From the NCBI RefSeq assembly GCF_000372725.1, contig NW_005199241.1:19033-83032 (forward strand): 64,000 bases of DNA, written 5' to 3'. The DNA comes from Emiliania huxleyi CCMP1516. Taxonomy: Eukaryota; Haptophyta; Isochrysidales; Noelaerhabdaceae. A model generated the notes under the pieces. It was not told where the DNA came from. It made no database searches and saw only the letters and a list, made by a program, of their open reading frames with translations. Of this stretch, positions 30,326 through 40,866 are shown piece after piece; within the stretch, counting starts at the first letter, position 1, and the number at the start of each line of letters is the position of its first letter. Both the position numbers and the translations under genes were made by a program.

Positions 30326-31895
30326 TCGCTTCGGCAGGAAGTACTCACTGTGCTGATGACGTTAGATCTACCGATGAAAAGCAGTCACGCGAATAAAGAA
30401 TTTTTACACGTTAAGAATTCTTAACACAAGCCTCTCTCACAGCACGCTGGCACGACAAGGGCGCGGACTGGCGCGGACTGGCACACACACCGGAACGGGA
30501 CTGGCGCCCCTGAGAATCGCAATCCCAATCGGCGAGAGACTGCGAACGAAGAGAGAAGGAAGAGGCGGACGCCCAAGGGTGGGCGACGGCTAGCGCATCA
30601 CACACCCCTCTGAGCACTTGAGCACTGGATAGGGTCGATTCCGCATGGTACGGGACCCCATGAACACCCCTGTGCATGCCATCCGGGGCTGCCATCGGCA
30701 TACACAAGGCGCAAGCTCACCGAACGGCGGGAGGTGTACGCGACCCAGAAGAAATCGGGCCGTGTCGTTCCCTCCGCTGGAGAGAGGTCCATCAGTTCCC
30801 GTTCCCCAGGACCTCCTCTCCAGCTGCGACCGTGGATCATAGCAAGACCATGACGCATGAGAGTGCTCATGCTACAAGAGGAGCTTGTTCACAGTACCCT
30901 CCAACTGGGCCTCAGACCATCCACGACGCACCCGTCACCTCCCCTTCACCCGGCTCCAGGATCGAGGTGCACGCCGCCGAGGGACCCCGGAGGGTAGATC
31001 GGGCGGTGTCGTCCCCCCTCTCCCATCAAGCATCATCACCTGATTTGTTTGTTGAAGCCACGTGTTCCATTAATTGAGTCACCATCTGATTAGTTGTCCA
31101 TTGGTTAATTGTCAAAATTCCTGTTGTGCAAGGGGGGGGAGGGCTCTGACGGAGTGTGTGGGGGGAGGGGGCAGGGAATGGGCGCGGGGGAGGGAGGGGG
31201 GGCTCAGCCGTGCAAAAAGCATCAAGTAATAATAGTAATGAAGAAATATTGCTCGGCCGTTCATTCATGGAGTCCGTCTCGATCTGGAGGAGACGGGTCA
31301 ACCCCGTGAGGACCAGATCACGTTCACATTGTCGTAGCCGGAGGGGATGTTGACATTTAGCTCTTGGAGCCAACCTTCCGCTTTGGTTTTTTCCCCCCAA
31401 ACCATTCGGCCAACTTTCACCAGATGCCAAAGTTGCACTTTACCACTCGGGCAGATTCGATTGGATTTTACCACTCGGGCAAACTCGATGAAACGGCGGA
31501 CGGAAAACGCGTTGGCGGCCGCTCGCCGGAGAGCTATGCATGAAGCGGCCGGCGCGCCACCGCAGCTCACCGATGGAGCTTGCGCCGCGGCTCAATCCAC
31601 AGGCGCAGCAGCATTGCGACGCATTCTCCAAGCACGGCCTCTGGCGTTGCGAGTGCACAGAGAGCGAGCAATAGTCGACAAAAGCACTGATCTGTGGGCA
31701 GCAGATCTCCATATCCGGGTCGCGCCCTGCGAAAGGACAACCGCGGGCCGCGGATGCTTGCCCGGACGCGGGCCCGCCGTGCGAGTTGCAGACCCGGAGG
31801 AGGCCGACCCAGCTCACCCCCAGAGAGGCCATGCCCAGGGTCAGCCATGAGAGGGGGGCCGTTTCCGTCCGTCCGTTCTCCTCAGACACCTCTCC
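30326..31895. other. Intergenic, repeat-bearing
   Basis: No gene recognised. The segment 30520-30605 (GGCGAGAGACTGCGAA ... GGGTGGGCGACGGCTAGC) is a dispersed repeat with an inverse partner at about 32215-32290 and a relative at 12848-12910. AAGAATTTTTAC and TTAAGAATTCTTAA lie at 30396-30424, downstream of the A-tract position expected for the peroxiredoxin. Confidence 0.5.
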
Positions 31896-31896
31896 T

Positions 31897-32209
31897 TAAA
31901 ATCCCTGTGTGGTGGCAGCGTGCCGTCCTCCCATCCCTCCCTTGGCCTGTCCGTTTTCTTTCATTCTTTGCCCCTGAACGTCCTTCCAAAATCCTGCTTG
32001 TGCAGGTGGGGACCCTGTGGGCTGTGGTCCTCCTCCCCCATCCCTCGTTTGGGTTGTCTGTTTTCCTTCTTTCTTTTGCGCACTGGCACTAACACAGGGG
32101 AAATAATTTTCCACCCCTCGCACTCTCGCCGTCCTAAAAGAAAGAAAGAAAACAGGCAACCCAAGGGAGGGATGGGAGGACGGTACGCCGCCACCACACA
32201 GGGATTTTA
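31897..32209. mobile_element. Short element with long terminal inverted repeats
   Basis: About 50-65 bp at each end are inverted copies, starting TAAAATCCCTGTGTGGTGGC and continuing through CCGTCCTCCCATCCCTCC. The interior contains the CAAAATCCTGCTTGTGCAGG block that recurs near 52300 and 59940. No clear target-site duplication. A foldback-type MITE is likely. Confidence 0.75.
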
Positions 32210-32365
32210 GGGGAGAAGTGTGGTGTTAGCCGTCGCCCACCCTCGGGCGTCTACCACTTCCTATCTCTCTCCGCAGTTTATCACCAATTCTCGCCGTCCT
32301 CCCATCCCTCCCCTCGCGTCTGTTTTCTTTATTTCTACCAAGCACAGACCACAGTGCCGCCCAGT

Positions 32366-32486
32366 GTTGTGCAAAAAAAGAATACATCGTGCGGATGGAC
32401 GCGCCCGGTGCAAAAAAAGAATACACCGGGCGCCGGACCTGCCTGTCGGGAGAAAGTTTGTTTTTTTTGCGGAAGGAAAAGAAATT
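32366..32486. promoter_or_regulatory. Three A-tract motifs upstream of the PC-esterase gene
   Basis: GTGCAAAAAAAGAATAC occurs twice (32369 and 32408), each beside GC-rich short repeats, and GGAAAAGAAATTACG follows at about 32474. They lie 40-160 bp before the alternative starts at 32528 and 32658. Confidence 0.45.
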
Positions 32487-32657
32487 ACGCTCCCTCGTCG
32501 TTACGCCCCCCGATAATACGAGCACACATGAGCGAAGAAGCAAGCGCGGAGGCTGCAGTGCCCGCGGCCCTCGAAGCGGCGGACGGCTCGCTACCCAGCG
32601 GCTCCGCCGGCGAGGTCCCGCCCGCCGGCGGCTCAGTCGAGGCGTCACCGCCTCCTG

Positions 32658-34034
32658 ATGGAGGAAGAGGTTTGGGCGGCAGGCCGTGGCAACGCGACGG
32701 CGAGGGCAGCTATTCCTTTCCAAACGGCGTGGCTCCCACCTGTCGGTTATGCGCTTCCAACGCTGCCTCGCGCTCGTGATGGCTCGGATGGGAGGTGTGA
32801 CGCCTCGCCGGCCGCATGCGCGCCATACATGGAGCCGGCAGCCGCGCAGACGACTCGGCAGCAGCTTCCCCTTTGTCAGATGGACGGTGATCACCTGCGT
32901 GGCCGCTGGGAGCAGAGCTGCGACCCACAGCGCATCGGTCGGCCCGACCACTTTGCGTACGGGCGCAGCCTTCCCGTCCTGCAGGGCGGCTTCGACTACC
33001 GCTTCTGCTTTCAGCAGTCCGCCAACGAGCGCCTGCGGAGCGCCGAGGCGCTCTCGTGGTCGTGGCGGCCGGACGGCTGCCGGCTCGAGCCCGTGCGCGG
33101 GTTTTCAGAGTGGCTCGGCGAGCGCACTCTCCTCTTCGTGGGCGACTCGCTCACCGCGCAGCATTTCTACAGCCTGGTGTGGCTGCTCGGCGGAGATGCG
33201 GGTACGGAGGAGCTGCTCGACTTGGAGAGTCTCCTCCGCGTGGAGCAAGGCGCGCGTGTGGACCGCTGCACCACGAGCATGAACAGCGAGGGCGGTGGCG
33301 CGAGCCGCGTGAGCCGCGTCCGTCTGAGGCATGGCGGAGTCGTGTACAAGGTGATGCGACACGGCGAGCTGGAGGACGAGCTGCGGAACCTCAACCGCGT
33401 GAGCTGGCTGCAGCTCGTGCGCTCGGTGGATATTCTCCTCCTGAATGTCGGCCATTGGCACCATCGAAGAGACCCGGGGTTCGCGCGCTACGAGGAGGAC
33501 GCAGAGGCCGTCACGCGACAGCTCGAGCTGCAGCTCAAGCCGAGCGCCCACGTCGTCTACCGAACAACCAACGTCGGCCACCCAGGGTGCGAGAGCGCGG
33601 CTCGGCCACTGCGCAGCCGGCTTGAGGCGTGGAGCGCTCTCGCCCCGGAGGGAGGCGACGCCGACCTGTTTACGTGGAACTCGACTGCGCAGCTCGCGCG
33701 GCAGACAAAGAGCCTCAAGGACTCCTTGTTCAGGGATCCCCACAGTTGGAGGGGTCCGCCGCTGTTCGAGGCGGCGTGGGCCGCGTCGGCGGCGCGGAGG
33801 AGGCCCGACTTTGCTCGCCGCTTTTGGCTGCTGAACGTCTCGTTTGTCGACCAGCGAGCCGACGGGCATGTGGCGGGGGCGATGCGAGCTGGCGTGCTCG
33901 GCTCGCGCCAGAGGTTTCCGCTCGACTGCCTGCACTACTGCTTCCCGGGCCCGGCTGACTATTGGGCGCTGGCGCTCGTCAACCTGCTGCGGCGGCAAGT
34001 GCCAGCGGCTAGACAACGTGGCGCAGCAGCGTGA
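32658..34034 (+). CDS. PC-esterase / TBL-type polysaccharide O-acyltransferase
   Basis: A 458-residue protein of the trichome-birefringence-like / GDSL-like PC-esterase family, usually a Golgi enzyme that acetylates cell-surface polysaccharides. The catalytic Ser box is LFVGDSLTAQHFYSL, and the C-terminal catalytic pair is DCLHYCFPGPADYWA, matching the DxxH...PG.D pattern. Between them are ILLLNVGHWHH and YRTTNVGHPGC. The N terminus has the Cys/Trp region LCQMDGDHLRGRW ... CDP typical of TBL proteins. No clear membrane anchor is seen from the ATG at 32658. An alternative upstream frame (MSEEASAEAAVPAALEAAD, 32528) could be a 5' exon in another frame, so the N terminus is uncertain. No introns are needed in the catalytic part. 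Confidence 0.85.
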   Translation: MEEEVWAAGRGNATARAAIPFQTAWLPPVGYALPTLPRARDGSDGRCDASPAACAPYMEPAAAQTTRQQLPLCQMDGDHLRGRWEQSCDPQRIGRPDHFAYGRSLPVLQGGFDYRFCFQQSANERLRSAEALSWSWRPDGCRLEPVRGFSEWLGERTLLFVGDSLTAQHFYSLVWLLGGDAGTEELLDLESLLRVEQGARVDRCTTSMNSEGGGASRVSRVRLRHGGVVYKVMRHGELEDELRNLNRVSWLQLVRSVDILLLNVGHWHHRRDPGFARYEEDAEAVTRQLELQLKPSAHVVYRTTNVGHPGCESAARPLRSRLEAWSALAPEGGDADLFTWNSTAQLARQTKSLKDSLFRDPHSWRGPPLFEAAWAASAARRRPDFARRFWLLNVSFVDQRADGHVAGAMRAGVLGSRQRFPLDCLHYCFPGPADYWALALVNLLRRQVPAARQRGAAA

Positions 34035-34282
34035 GCTTTGTGTGTTTTTTAAGTGACGCCTGACGCGGCGTGATTTGTAGAGTGGGGAGAGGGACACTGT
34101 CTGCTATTTCGCGTCTTTCACTTTTTGTACTCTGGGACGTCTGAGCGGTCGTCAATATACGCGTTTGTGTGTCGATGGTGAGGCGTCTCGGTTGGTCTCT
34201 GACCGGCATGTGTCCACATGTGTGCGATGTGGTGCTGGTGGTGTGTATTCTGTTATTTGTTCATTGTTGATTCAGCCCCTCT

Positions 34283-34759
34283 TTAAGTCACGTGCCACCG
34301 CGCCCACGCCAGGAAGAGGAATTGTATGGGCAGCCGCCAGTATACGGCCGGCGGCCCTATTCCAGTGGCGGCGTGTGCCTTCCTAGAGAAGGCGTGGTAG
34401 AGATTGGCCGGGAAGACGCACACTAGCATAGTCAGCACGAGTGCGCCGCCGTACCGCTCACCACCGGGCAGTGCAAGGAGCATGGCAGAGGTAACGTCCA
34501 TTGTCCCGGACGCGTAGACGCAGAGCCGCGGCGGTAGTGGAGGAGGCACGATCGGCACGAGCAGCTTCTCTACCAGCTTCCGATTCATCCTCAGGGAGGC
34601 TGCGCCCAGCATGAACCCGACGAGGCACACACGCGAGAAGAGCCGCCACGCATCACACAGCCGGTGAGAGCACAGCTCGTTCGCACACAGAGCGCCTCCG
34701 AGAGCGTGCAGCGCGCTGACTGCGACGACGAGGGCAAAGTTGGGCGGCGCGTTTGTCAT
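34283..34759 (-). CDS. DoxX-like four-helix membrane protein
   Basis: A 158-residue protein with about four hydrophobic helices. The DoxX-like signature is VPPPLPPRLCVYASGTMDVTSA, then VLTMLVCVFPANLYHAFS and WRLPIQFLFLAWARWH, matching small DoxX-family proteins of bacteria and algae. Single exon, ATG at 34759. It diverges from the TPR gene (start 34961) across about 200 bp. The role of the family is poorly defined, with redox or quinone links in bacteria. Confidence 0.78.
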   Translation of the reverse strand: MTNAPPNFALVVAVSALHALGGALCANELCSHRLCDAWRLFSRVCLVGFMLGAASLRMNRKLVEKLLVPIVPPPLPPRLCVYASGTMDVTSAMLLALPGGERYGGALVLTMLVCVFPANLYHAFSRKAHAATGIGPPAVYWRLPIQFLFLAWARWHVT

Positions 34760-34770
34760 CAGATCACCTT

Positions 34771-34895
34771 CTGGCGAGGTACTCCCACGCCTCTCGGGGG
34801 TTTGTCTGGCCGAGTCAACCCGAGACTGCTGGGGCGAGCCTCGGCGAGACTGCGTCAGCTGTTCCCACAGCAGGCTGGAAGTACCTCGCCAGTCG
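34771..34895. promoter_or_regulatory. Inverted repeat in divergent promoter
   Basis: CTGGCGAGGTACTCCC (34771) and its inverse GGAAGTACCTCGCCAG (about 34879) bracket the space between the DoxX-like and TPR genes. It may be an operator-like site or a relic of a foldback element. Confidence 0.35.
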
Positions 34896-34960
34896 GGGAT
34901 CTGTTTTCTTTAGTTTTCGGTTTAGGTATGACTTTGGTTTGTTTTCAAAAAAAGAAAAAG

Positions 34961-37900
34961 ATGGAGCCCGACCAGCTGCTGCTAGACCGACCTGGTGCGC
35001 GGCGACGCACGCGACGCGCGACAGACATGGCGACCAGCCTCGCCGACGGCCTCCTCCTCGGCGATGACTCCGACGACGTCGAGTGCGCCGACGCTGCCAC
35101 GCGCGAGTCGCTCTGGCGTCCACCCACACAGCCGCCTCTCCGGCTCGGCTTCCCAGACGGCTGGCCCGACTCGTTCCGCTCATGCCCGCCACTCAAGCGC
35201 CTGCTGGGTGGCTCCCACCTGCGCGGCTCCCGCTGCCGGGCGGTGGAGCCGCCGTCCGCCGCCGAGCTGACTGCGGCTGCCGCCGCGGGAGTCGTGCCGC
35301 TTCCGCTGAGATCGTTTGCGAACGCGACTCGTCTCGCCGAGGCGTCCGTCGGGACCAGCGTCGTGCGGGGCTTTTGCGTCTTCGAGCGGCTGCGGGACGA
35401 GCCGTCGGGCGCGGAGCGCATCTTCGTCGGCGTCCGCCACTGGTGGAATGCCGATGCGACTGGTCGTTGGGTCGACATCACGCCTCCGCTCGTGGCGTCC
35501 GCCCGCCGCTCACTCCTCGTCGAGTCGCCGCTCGGCGTCAAGAGCGGCTCGCCTCCGACTCCCGCCACCCGCGCCGCCTCCGCGGCGCTCGCGCGCGTGC
35601 TCGCGGCAGCGGCGGGCGGGGAGGCCGCGGCTCACGACACCGGCGCGGCCTCTCCCTCGTCGCCCTCCGCTGCAGCATCGCTTGGCCCTGCCGCCGCCGG
35701 CGGCGGCGGCGGCGATGGCGGCGCTTTGGCCGCTCAAGGCCTGCCCGACGCTGCCGGCGAGGAGCACGGCGTCAGTGCGGGCGGTGGGCCGGGTGCCGCT
35801 CCAGCCGACGCTGCGCATACTGCGCAGGCTGTGCAGGCGCGCGCTCTCTGCCGTGGCGGGCGGCGCGGCTCCCGCACCGCGACACGTTCCCATCACGCGT
35901 CCGCGTCGCATACCATAGGCGTCGCTTACTTCGGCCGGCGCGGAGGCCGGCGCGACCGCGCGGCGTCTCGCCGAGGAGAGCGGCGCTCCTCCGGCGGCGG
36001 TTGCGGCAGCTGCAGCCGCCGCAGAGGCGGCAGTCTCGCTCGGCGCAAAGATGGACGCAGCCATGGCGGTGGCGTCGGCCGAGGCACTGCGCGCCTCGCA
36101 GGGCGCGCCCACCCCGGAAGAGGCGGCCGCGGCGGCGGCGGCGGCAGTGCGCAAGGCCGCGTCGGGGCACGCAGGGCGGATGGCGGCGGGGGCGGCGCGG
36201 CGAGCCGGGGCGCCTCAGGCGGCGATTGGGGCGGCCGAGGAGGCGGCTGCCGCCGCGATCTGCTCGGGCAAGACGCACGCGGAGGCGGCGGCGGCGGCGG
36301 ACGAGGCGGCGCGGCTCGCGGCCGAGGCGGAGGCGGCGGCGGCGGGGCAGGAGACCGCGGCGGCGATCCGAGAGCAGGAGGAGGCAGCGGGGCGGGCTGC
36401 GGCGGTGGCGGACGCGGCGGCGCAGGTGCGGCGGCAGGGGATGATGGCGCTGCGCGCTGAGGACCTGTCGGCTCTGGGCGCCAAGGTCGAGAAGGAGGAG
36501 GAGGCGGTGCGTGCGCACCAGGACGAGGTGCGGCGCGCCGCGGAGCGTCTCGCCGCTGGCTGCGGCGATGCGCTCGACCAGGCGACAGTCGATGAGCTTC
36601 CGCCCGCCGCGCCGACGGCCGACATGATGCGCGAGGCCATGGGCGGGCGGGACGCTACGCGGGCGGAGGCGGGTGTGGCAGAGGAGGCCAGGTGGGCGGA
36701 GGCGGGTGTGGCGGAGGAGGCTGCAGCAGAGGCGAAGCGGCGGGTGGCGCGGGCCGAGGTTTGCCGCTCCAGAGGCAACGAGAGCTTCGTCGAGGCTGGC
36801 CGCGTTCAAGGCAGCGCCGACGCGCGCGCGATGCTTTGCGAGGCGCTGGAGCAGTATGAGGCTGGGATCGCGGAGCTGCGGCACCCGCCCGCCGCCCGCT
36901 GCTCGCCCTCCCTGCTGGCCACTCTCCACGCCAACGCCGCCGCAGTCCACTTGCGGCTAGGGGCGTGGGAGGCTGCGCGCGCGAGCGCGTCCGCGGGCCT
37001 GCGGTTCGCCCCGTCGCACGTCAAGCTGCGTGTGCGCCGCGCCGAAGCCTCCGGCCGGTTGGGCTGCCACCGCAGCGCGTGCGACGACCTCTGGGCAGCG
37101 GTGCGCAGCGCAGGCAGCGCGGCGGCGAAGAGCACCGCCGTCGCCTCCCTCGTGCGTGCGTGGGCGGGCCGTGCGCCGCGCGCCGCCGCGTTTGTCCACG
37201 GGGCACTCGCCGTGGACGGGAGCCGCGGCCGCGGCGAGGGTGGCGGCGAGGGAGGGGTTGGCTGTGATGGCGACGTCGGAGAGGGCGACAACGGCGATGG
37301 CGGCGCAAAGGCGGGCCGCAGTGCGTCGGCGAGTGCGGAGGCGGCGGGCGTGGTGTCGCTCGCTCTCTGTCGCGCCCTGCACGCGGACGGCCGCAGTCGC
37401 GAGTGGGCGCACGGCGGAGAGTCAGCGGAGTCGGAGGCGAGAGCTGCCGTCAGCACGCGTCCTCTGCTCGTCGCCGGCGCGGGCTCGCTGGCCGCTGCGT
37501 CGCTTCCTTTGGCCGACGGCGGCGACGGCGGTGGCGCCGCGGCGTTGCTGCGCCTAGCGGCGTGGCTCTGTGCGTGCCCGGCGGCGGATGCGGCCGAAGC
37601 CGCCCTCATCGTCGCGCTCGCCGCGCCCGCAGACGATGGCGGCTGGGCAGGCGAGGGCGGCGATGCGAGCGAGCTCGCCGCGCCGGCGCAGCCGCCCTCG
37701 CTGCTCGAGGCGCTGACTCGCGACGGCGGCTGCTCGGAGGCGGCGGTGGCGGCCCTCGCCCTAGTCGAGGCTCTCGCGTGCCGCCGACCAGCCAATTGCG
37801 TTTTGCTCCAGCCCAGCGTTGTAGCCGAGCGCTGGAGGTGTGCGCGGTTGCCGGCAGTGCAGCGTGCGGCGGCAGGAGCGCGCCACGCGACTTTTGCAGC

Positions 37901-38222
37901 CCGCGTCGGTGTCGTCACTCCGCCTTGTCTCGCATCTGTAGGGGCTCTCGTGTGGCTCACGCGCTCGAGAGAGGCGAGGGCCGCATCGCGACCGTGTCTG
38001 CGACTAGACCGACACAAAGCGTCGCGCGGTTTGACTCTGCAGGCGAGCGGCTGGATGGTGACCGTGCCACGCGACTCGCTCGGACCGCTCCTCGCCCGTG
38101 CCGCCAGCCTTCACAAGGCCACTCGCGTGCTGGGCCCTTGGGCATTGGACGAAGAGGCGGCGGAGGGACGCACCATCGCGGCTCAGGAGACGGGAGTGTG
38201 CTTGGGCGACGGCGGGGACTGA
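34961..38222 (+). CDS. Large TPR protein with alanine-rich middle
   Basis: Exons 34961-35836 (or 35827) and 35919-38222 give about 1059 residues. The start ATG directly follows an A-tract (AAAAAAAGAAAAAG). Residues 105-185 form a compact domain (VVRGFCVFERLRDE ... VGVRHWWNADATGRWVDITP) that I cannot name. The middle is an Ala/Glu-rich probable coiled coil. Near residues 530-680 lie about three TPR-like repeats (CRSRGNESFVEAG, LLATLHANAAAVHLRLGAWE, HVKLRVRRAEASGRLGC). The C-terminal part is unassigned. Two in-frame donors (CAG|GCTGTG and CAG|GCGCGC) fit the GC-AG intron equally well. TPR suggests a co-chaperone or scaffold; substrate unknown. Confidence 0.68.
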
Positions 38223-39458
38223 GCAAACGACCCGGAATTTCAGACTTTAGACTCACGGCGTCAGTGTGACAGCATGTCAATACAGTACGTGAGTTTGGAC
38301 TTGGATACCCCAAAGTCGTGTACAGTCAAGCAGTATGGCCCCCCGCCCTCTCTCTCTCTGTGCATGTACATACTCTACAACTGAGTCTGAGAAGAAAAGT
38401 CTCTCAGACTCATCTCATATCCTCTGTTCCTCCAAAGACGGTGCACACAAAGAAGAGAGGACGTCATTAGCGTACGAAACCTCGGAAAGCTCTCTGGGTA
38501 CCCCTAGGCTTAAAAGGGTGGGCCCTGGGGCGCCTGCAGCTTAAACGGCTTAAAACCTGCCTAGGCAGGTTTTAAGAGCTGCTGGGCCGCCGAATCCTTA
38601 AACGCGGTCTTAAACGGGCTTAAACGGTGCGGGAGAGAGCTCCCGAGGTCGATGGTCCGGGAGGCTCCCGGTAGACGCCGGAGGCCGGGAAGCTGGCTAC
38701 ACAAACAGTCAGCTAGCACGCGCCCCCTATGCGAGTATGGCTCCTGCCAGTGCACCAGACTTACAGATGTGTCTTCAGAGGCGGTTTTGTGCCTAATAAC
38801 GGCAGTATTGGAGAAAACGGCGCGGAACCCAGCGACGCATGGCCGGTGAGGCCGATTTTCAAAATTCTTAAACGGTCTTAAAAGAGGGACCCCCCGTGCC
38901 TGCAATCTCTTAAATGGCAATTTCAGCCCCCAAATCTCCTCGTTTCTTAAAAGGTCTTAAAAAATCCGGCCCTCAGAACCCTAGGGGTCCCATAAGAGCT
39001 AAGTCGGAAAGAAAGGCCATGGGCGCCGAGAGAACATTCCTCCGAGAGGACAAAGAAAGACAAAGGCCAAACCTCCTTCCCTGGTTCCCCCGCCAGATGT
39101 CGCCGTTCTCGGGGCATGCTATTCCTTTTTTAAGCAGGGCAGGTGGGGGAGGGGGGCACTCCCACGGACGTATGCGTATCCGTGGTGACTCTGACTGTCC
39201 CTCAGGAGCGGCGTGAAGCGTCGGTGGTCGGAGGCAAGGGAGAAGATAAGAATATTTAATTTAGATTTTTTCACATCCTGTTCCTGATCCTCTCACGGTG
39301 TGGGCAGGTCCTCTCAGCTCTGCTCCTCTCTCTCTATATTCTGGATCGCCCTAGCCGCCTCTCTCTTCATGCTCTCTGACTCTAGATGCTGGGTCGCCCA
39401 ACTAAATACCGCGCTGCGCGGTCTCCCCTACCTAACAGATTGGTCACTCCCAAATCAT
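38223..39458. other. Intergenic with TTAAAC cluster
   Basis: No gene recognised. It contains the CTTAAAC-rich block described separately and AT-rich DNA near 39240-39275. Confidence 0.5.
38497..38996. repeat. CTTAAA(C/A) cluster with palindrome
   Basis: Over a dozen CTTAAAC, CTTAAAA or CTTAAAT motifs occur in about 500 bp. The block is bracketed by GGTACCCCTAGG (about 38498) and the inverse-like CCTAGGGGTCCC (about 38982). A perfect palindrome, AAAACCTGCCTAGGCAGGTTTT, sits near 38551. Possibly a mobile-element end or protein-binding array. Confidence 0.55.
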
Positions 39459-40403
39459 CTAAACAGATGTGTTGAGGGGATCGCGAAGCGAACCCTCGCC
39501 GCGCCGGCGCAACGGTGCGCGCGTTGCCGTGGTACGCCGCAACCCTGCGGGAGTCGTGGCGTCTGCGCCGGCCACAGCGGACCCGCCGCCCACGAAGGCT
39601 TTCGAAAACTGCCGGCGCCTCCGGTCGAGCTCGAGGAGCGGCGCAAGCTCGCCGAGGTCCTGTGGGAGGAGGGAGGAGAGCGGCACCTGCCACAGCCGCA
39701 ACACGCGCCGCCGGGTGCCCTCAGTCGCAGCGGCATAGGCAGTGGCAGTGCCGAGGAGAGCACTGAGCGCGGCGGGAAGCGACAAATCTCTTGGAACATA
39801 CGTTTCAAGTGATCTGCACGCTTCCGGCGCAATAGTCTGCAAGAGGTAGAGGGCGACGGTCCCCCACGCAAAAGCAATGCATCGTGCGAGAATCACCCGT
39901 CGCATCACACGCCACAATCGGACGCTATCAACCTCCTTGACGCCCCAGATGCGATTTGTGGCTTGGATGCGGAGCGTTGCAGCACCATACCCGAGGGCGG
40001 TCACTAAACGCAAGAGGTCATCGGCACCGCCGTCGGCTCGCCAGCGAACGAAAAAGACGCACCCGCTGCACAGCGGAGGGAAAGCTAGGCTGCCGAAGAG
40101 GAGGCGGCGAAGGTGCGTCCGTGATGCACTGGCCGACGCCTGGCTGCCGGCGAACACGCATGCCGTGCTTCCCGAGAAGCTCATGAAGGTCCACACGGGT
40201 TCAAAGTGAGCTGAGACCGCAAAGATTCGCTCTGCCACGGCGACGGCGGCTAGCAGGAGACAAATTGCCTGCGCGTGGTGCTGCAAGCGCCGCCTCAAGC
40301 GGTGGCAAGCACCAGCCTCGCGCTGGGGCCGAGCGTAGTCGCCTGAATATGAATAGGTTGAAACGTTTGTGTCAGAGCTGCGCCGCCCGAGAGGAGCCGA
40401 CAT
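39459..40403 (-). CDS. Hypothetical multi-pass membrane protein
   Basis: A 314-residue ATG frame with four or five hydrophobic segments (AICLLLAAVAVAERIFAVSA, FGSLAFPPLCSGCVFFV, ILARCIAFAWGTVALYLL, LPAALSALLGTATAYAAA) separated by basic loops and a basic tail. Ordinary composition and codon pattern argue that it is real. An A-tract (GCAAAATTTTCTCGG, 40480) lies 77 bp upstream. No family recognised. The last 50 residues (TRAPLRRRGEGSL) may be intron read-through. Confidence 0.5.
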   Translation of the reverse strand: MSAPLGRRSSDTNVSTYSYSGDYARPQREAGACHRLRRRLQHHAQAICLLLAAVAVAERIFAVSAHFEPVWTFMSFSGSTACVFAGSQASASASRTHLRRLLFGSLAFPPLCSGCVFFVRWRADGGADDLLRLVTALGYGAATLRIQATNRIWGVKEVDSVRLWRVMRRVILARCIAFAWGTVALYLLQTIAPEACRSLETYVPRDLSLPAALSALLGTATAYAAATEGTRRRVLRLWQVPLSSLLPQDLGELAPLLELDRRRRQFSKAFVGGGSAVAGADATTPAGLRRTTATRAPLRRRGEGSLRDPLNTSV

Positions 40404-40866
40404 GATGTTGCTCCGGAGCTAGGCGGTGACCAATGAACGTGGCTCGAGCCGGCGAGAGCTGCAATCACTTGCCTTCGAATGCAAAATTTTCTCGGTCTTT
40501 TCAGAACCGCAGGGGGCGCTCGAAGAGATGCGCTTGAAGATGCCTGCAGAACCGGGACTGTTGACCCGCTTATCAAATTTGTCGCTTTGAGAGAGCAATT
40601 ACACTAGATTAGTAACACCCGATACGTTACGAACCGCCGATGTGCCTTTTTTCACGGCCCGTGGTGCCGTTCTCCCACATCCCGCTGTCGGGGAAGCGTC
40701 ACTCTCACGGGGTGGGGTGGGGTGGGGTGGGGGTGGGGACGGGGCGCGCTGCCTTTCTTCTTTCTTTCTTTTAACACGAGAAGTCACAACACTTACACAT
40801 GTGCATGCAGGATTTCCAAGCACGACCGCGCAGTATCTCGTATCTGTCTGCAAAGATGAAATGAGA
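40404..40866. other. Intergenic between minus-strand genes
   Basis: Contains a GGGGT tandem run (40707-40735) and a TTCTTTCTTTC tract. Otherwise it is the promoter of the membrane protein and the 3' flank of the phosphatase. Confidence 0.5.
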
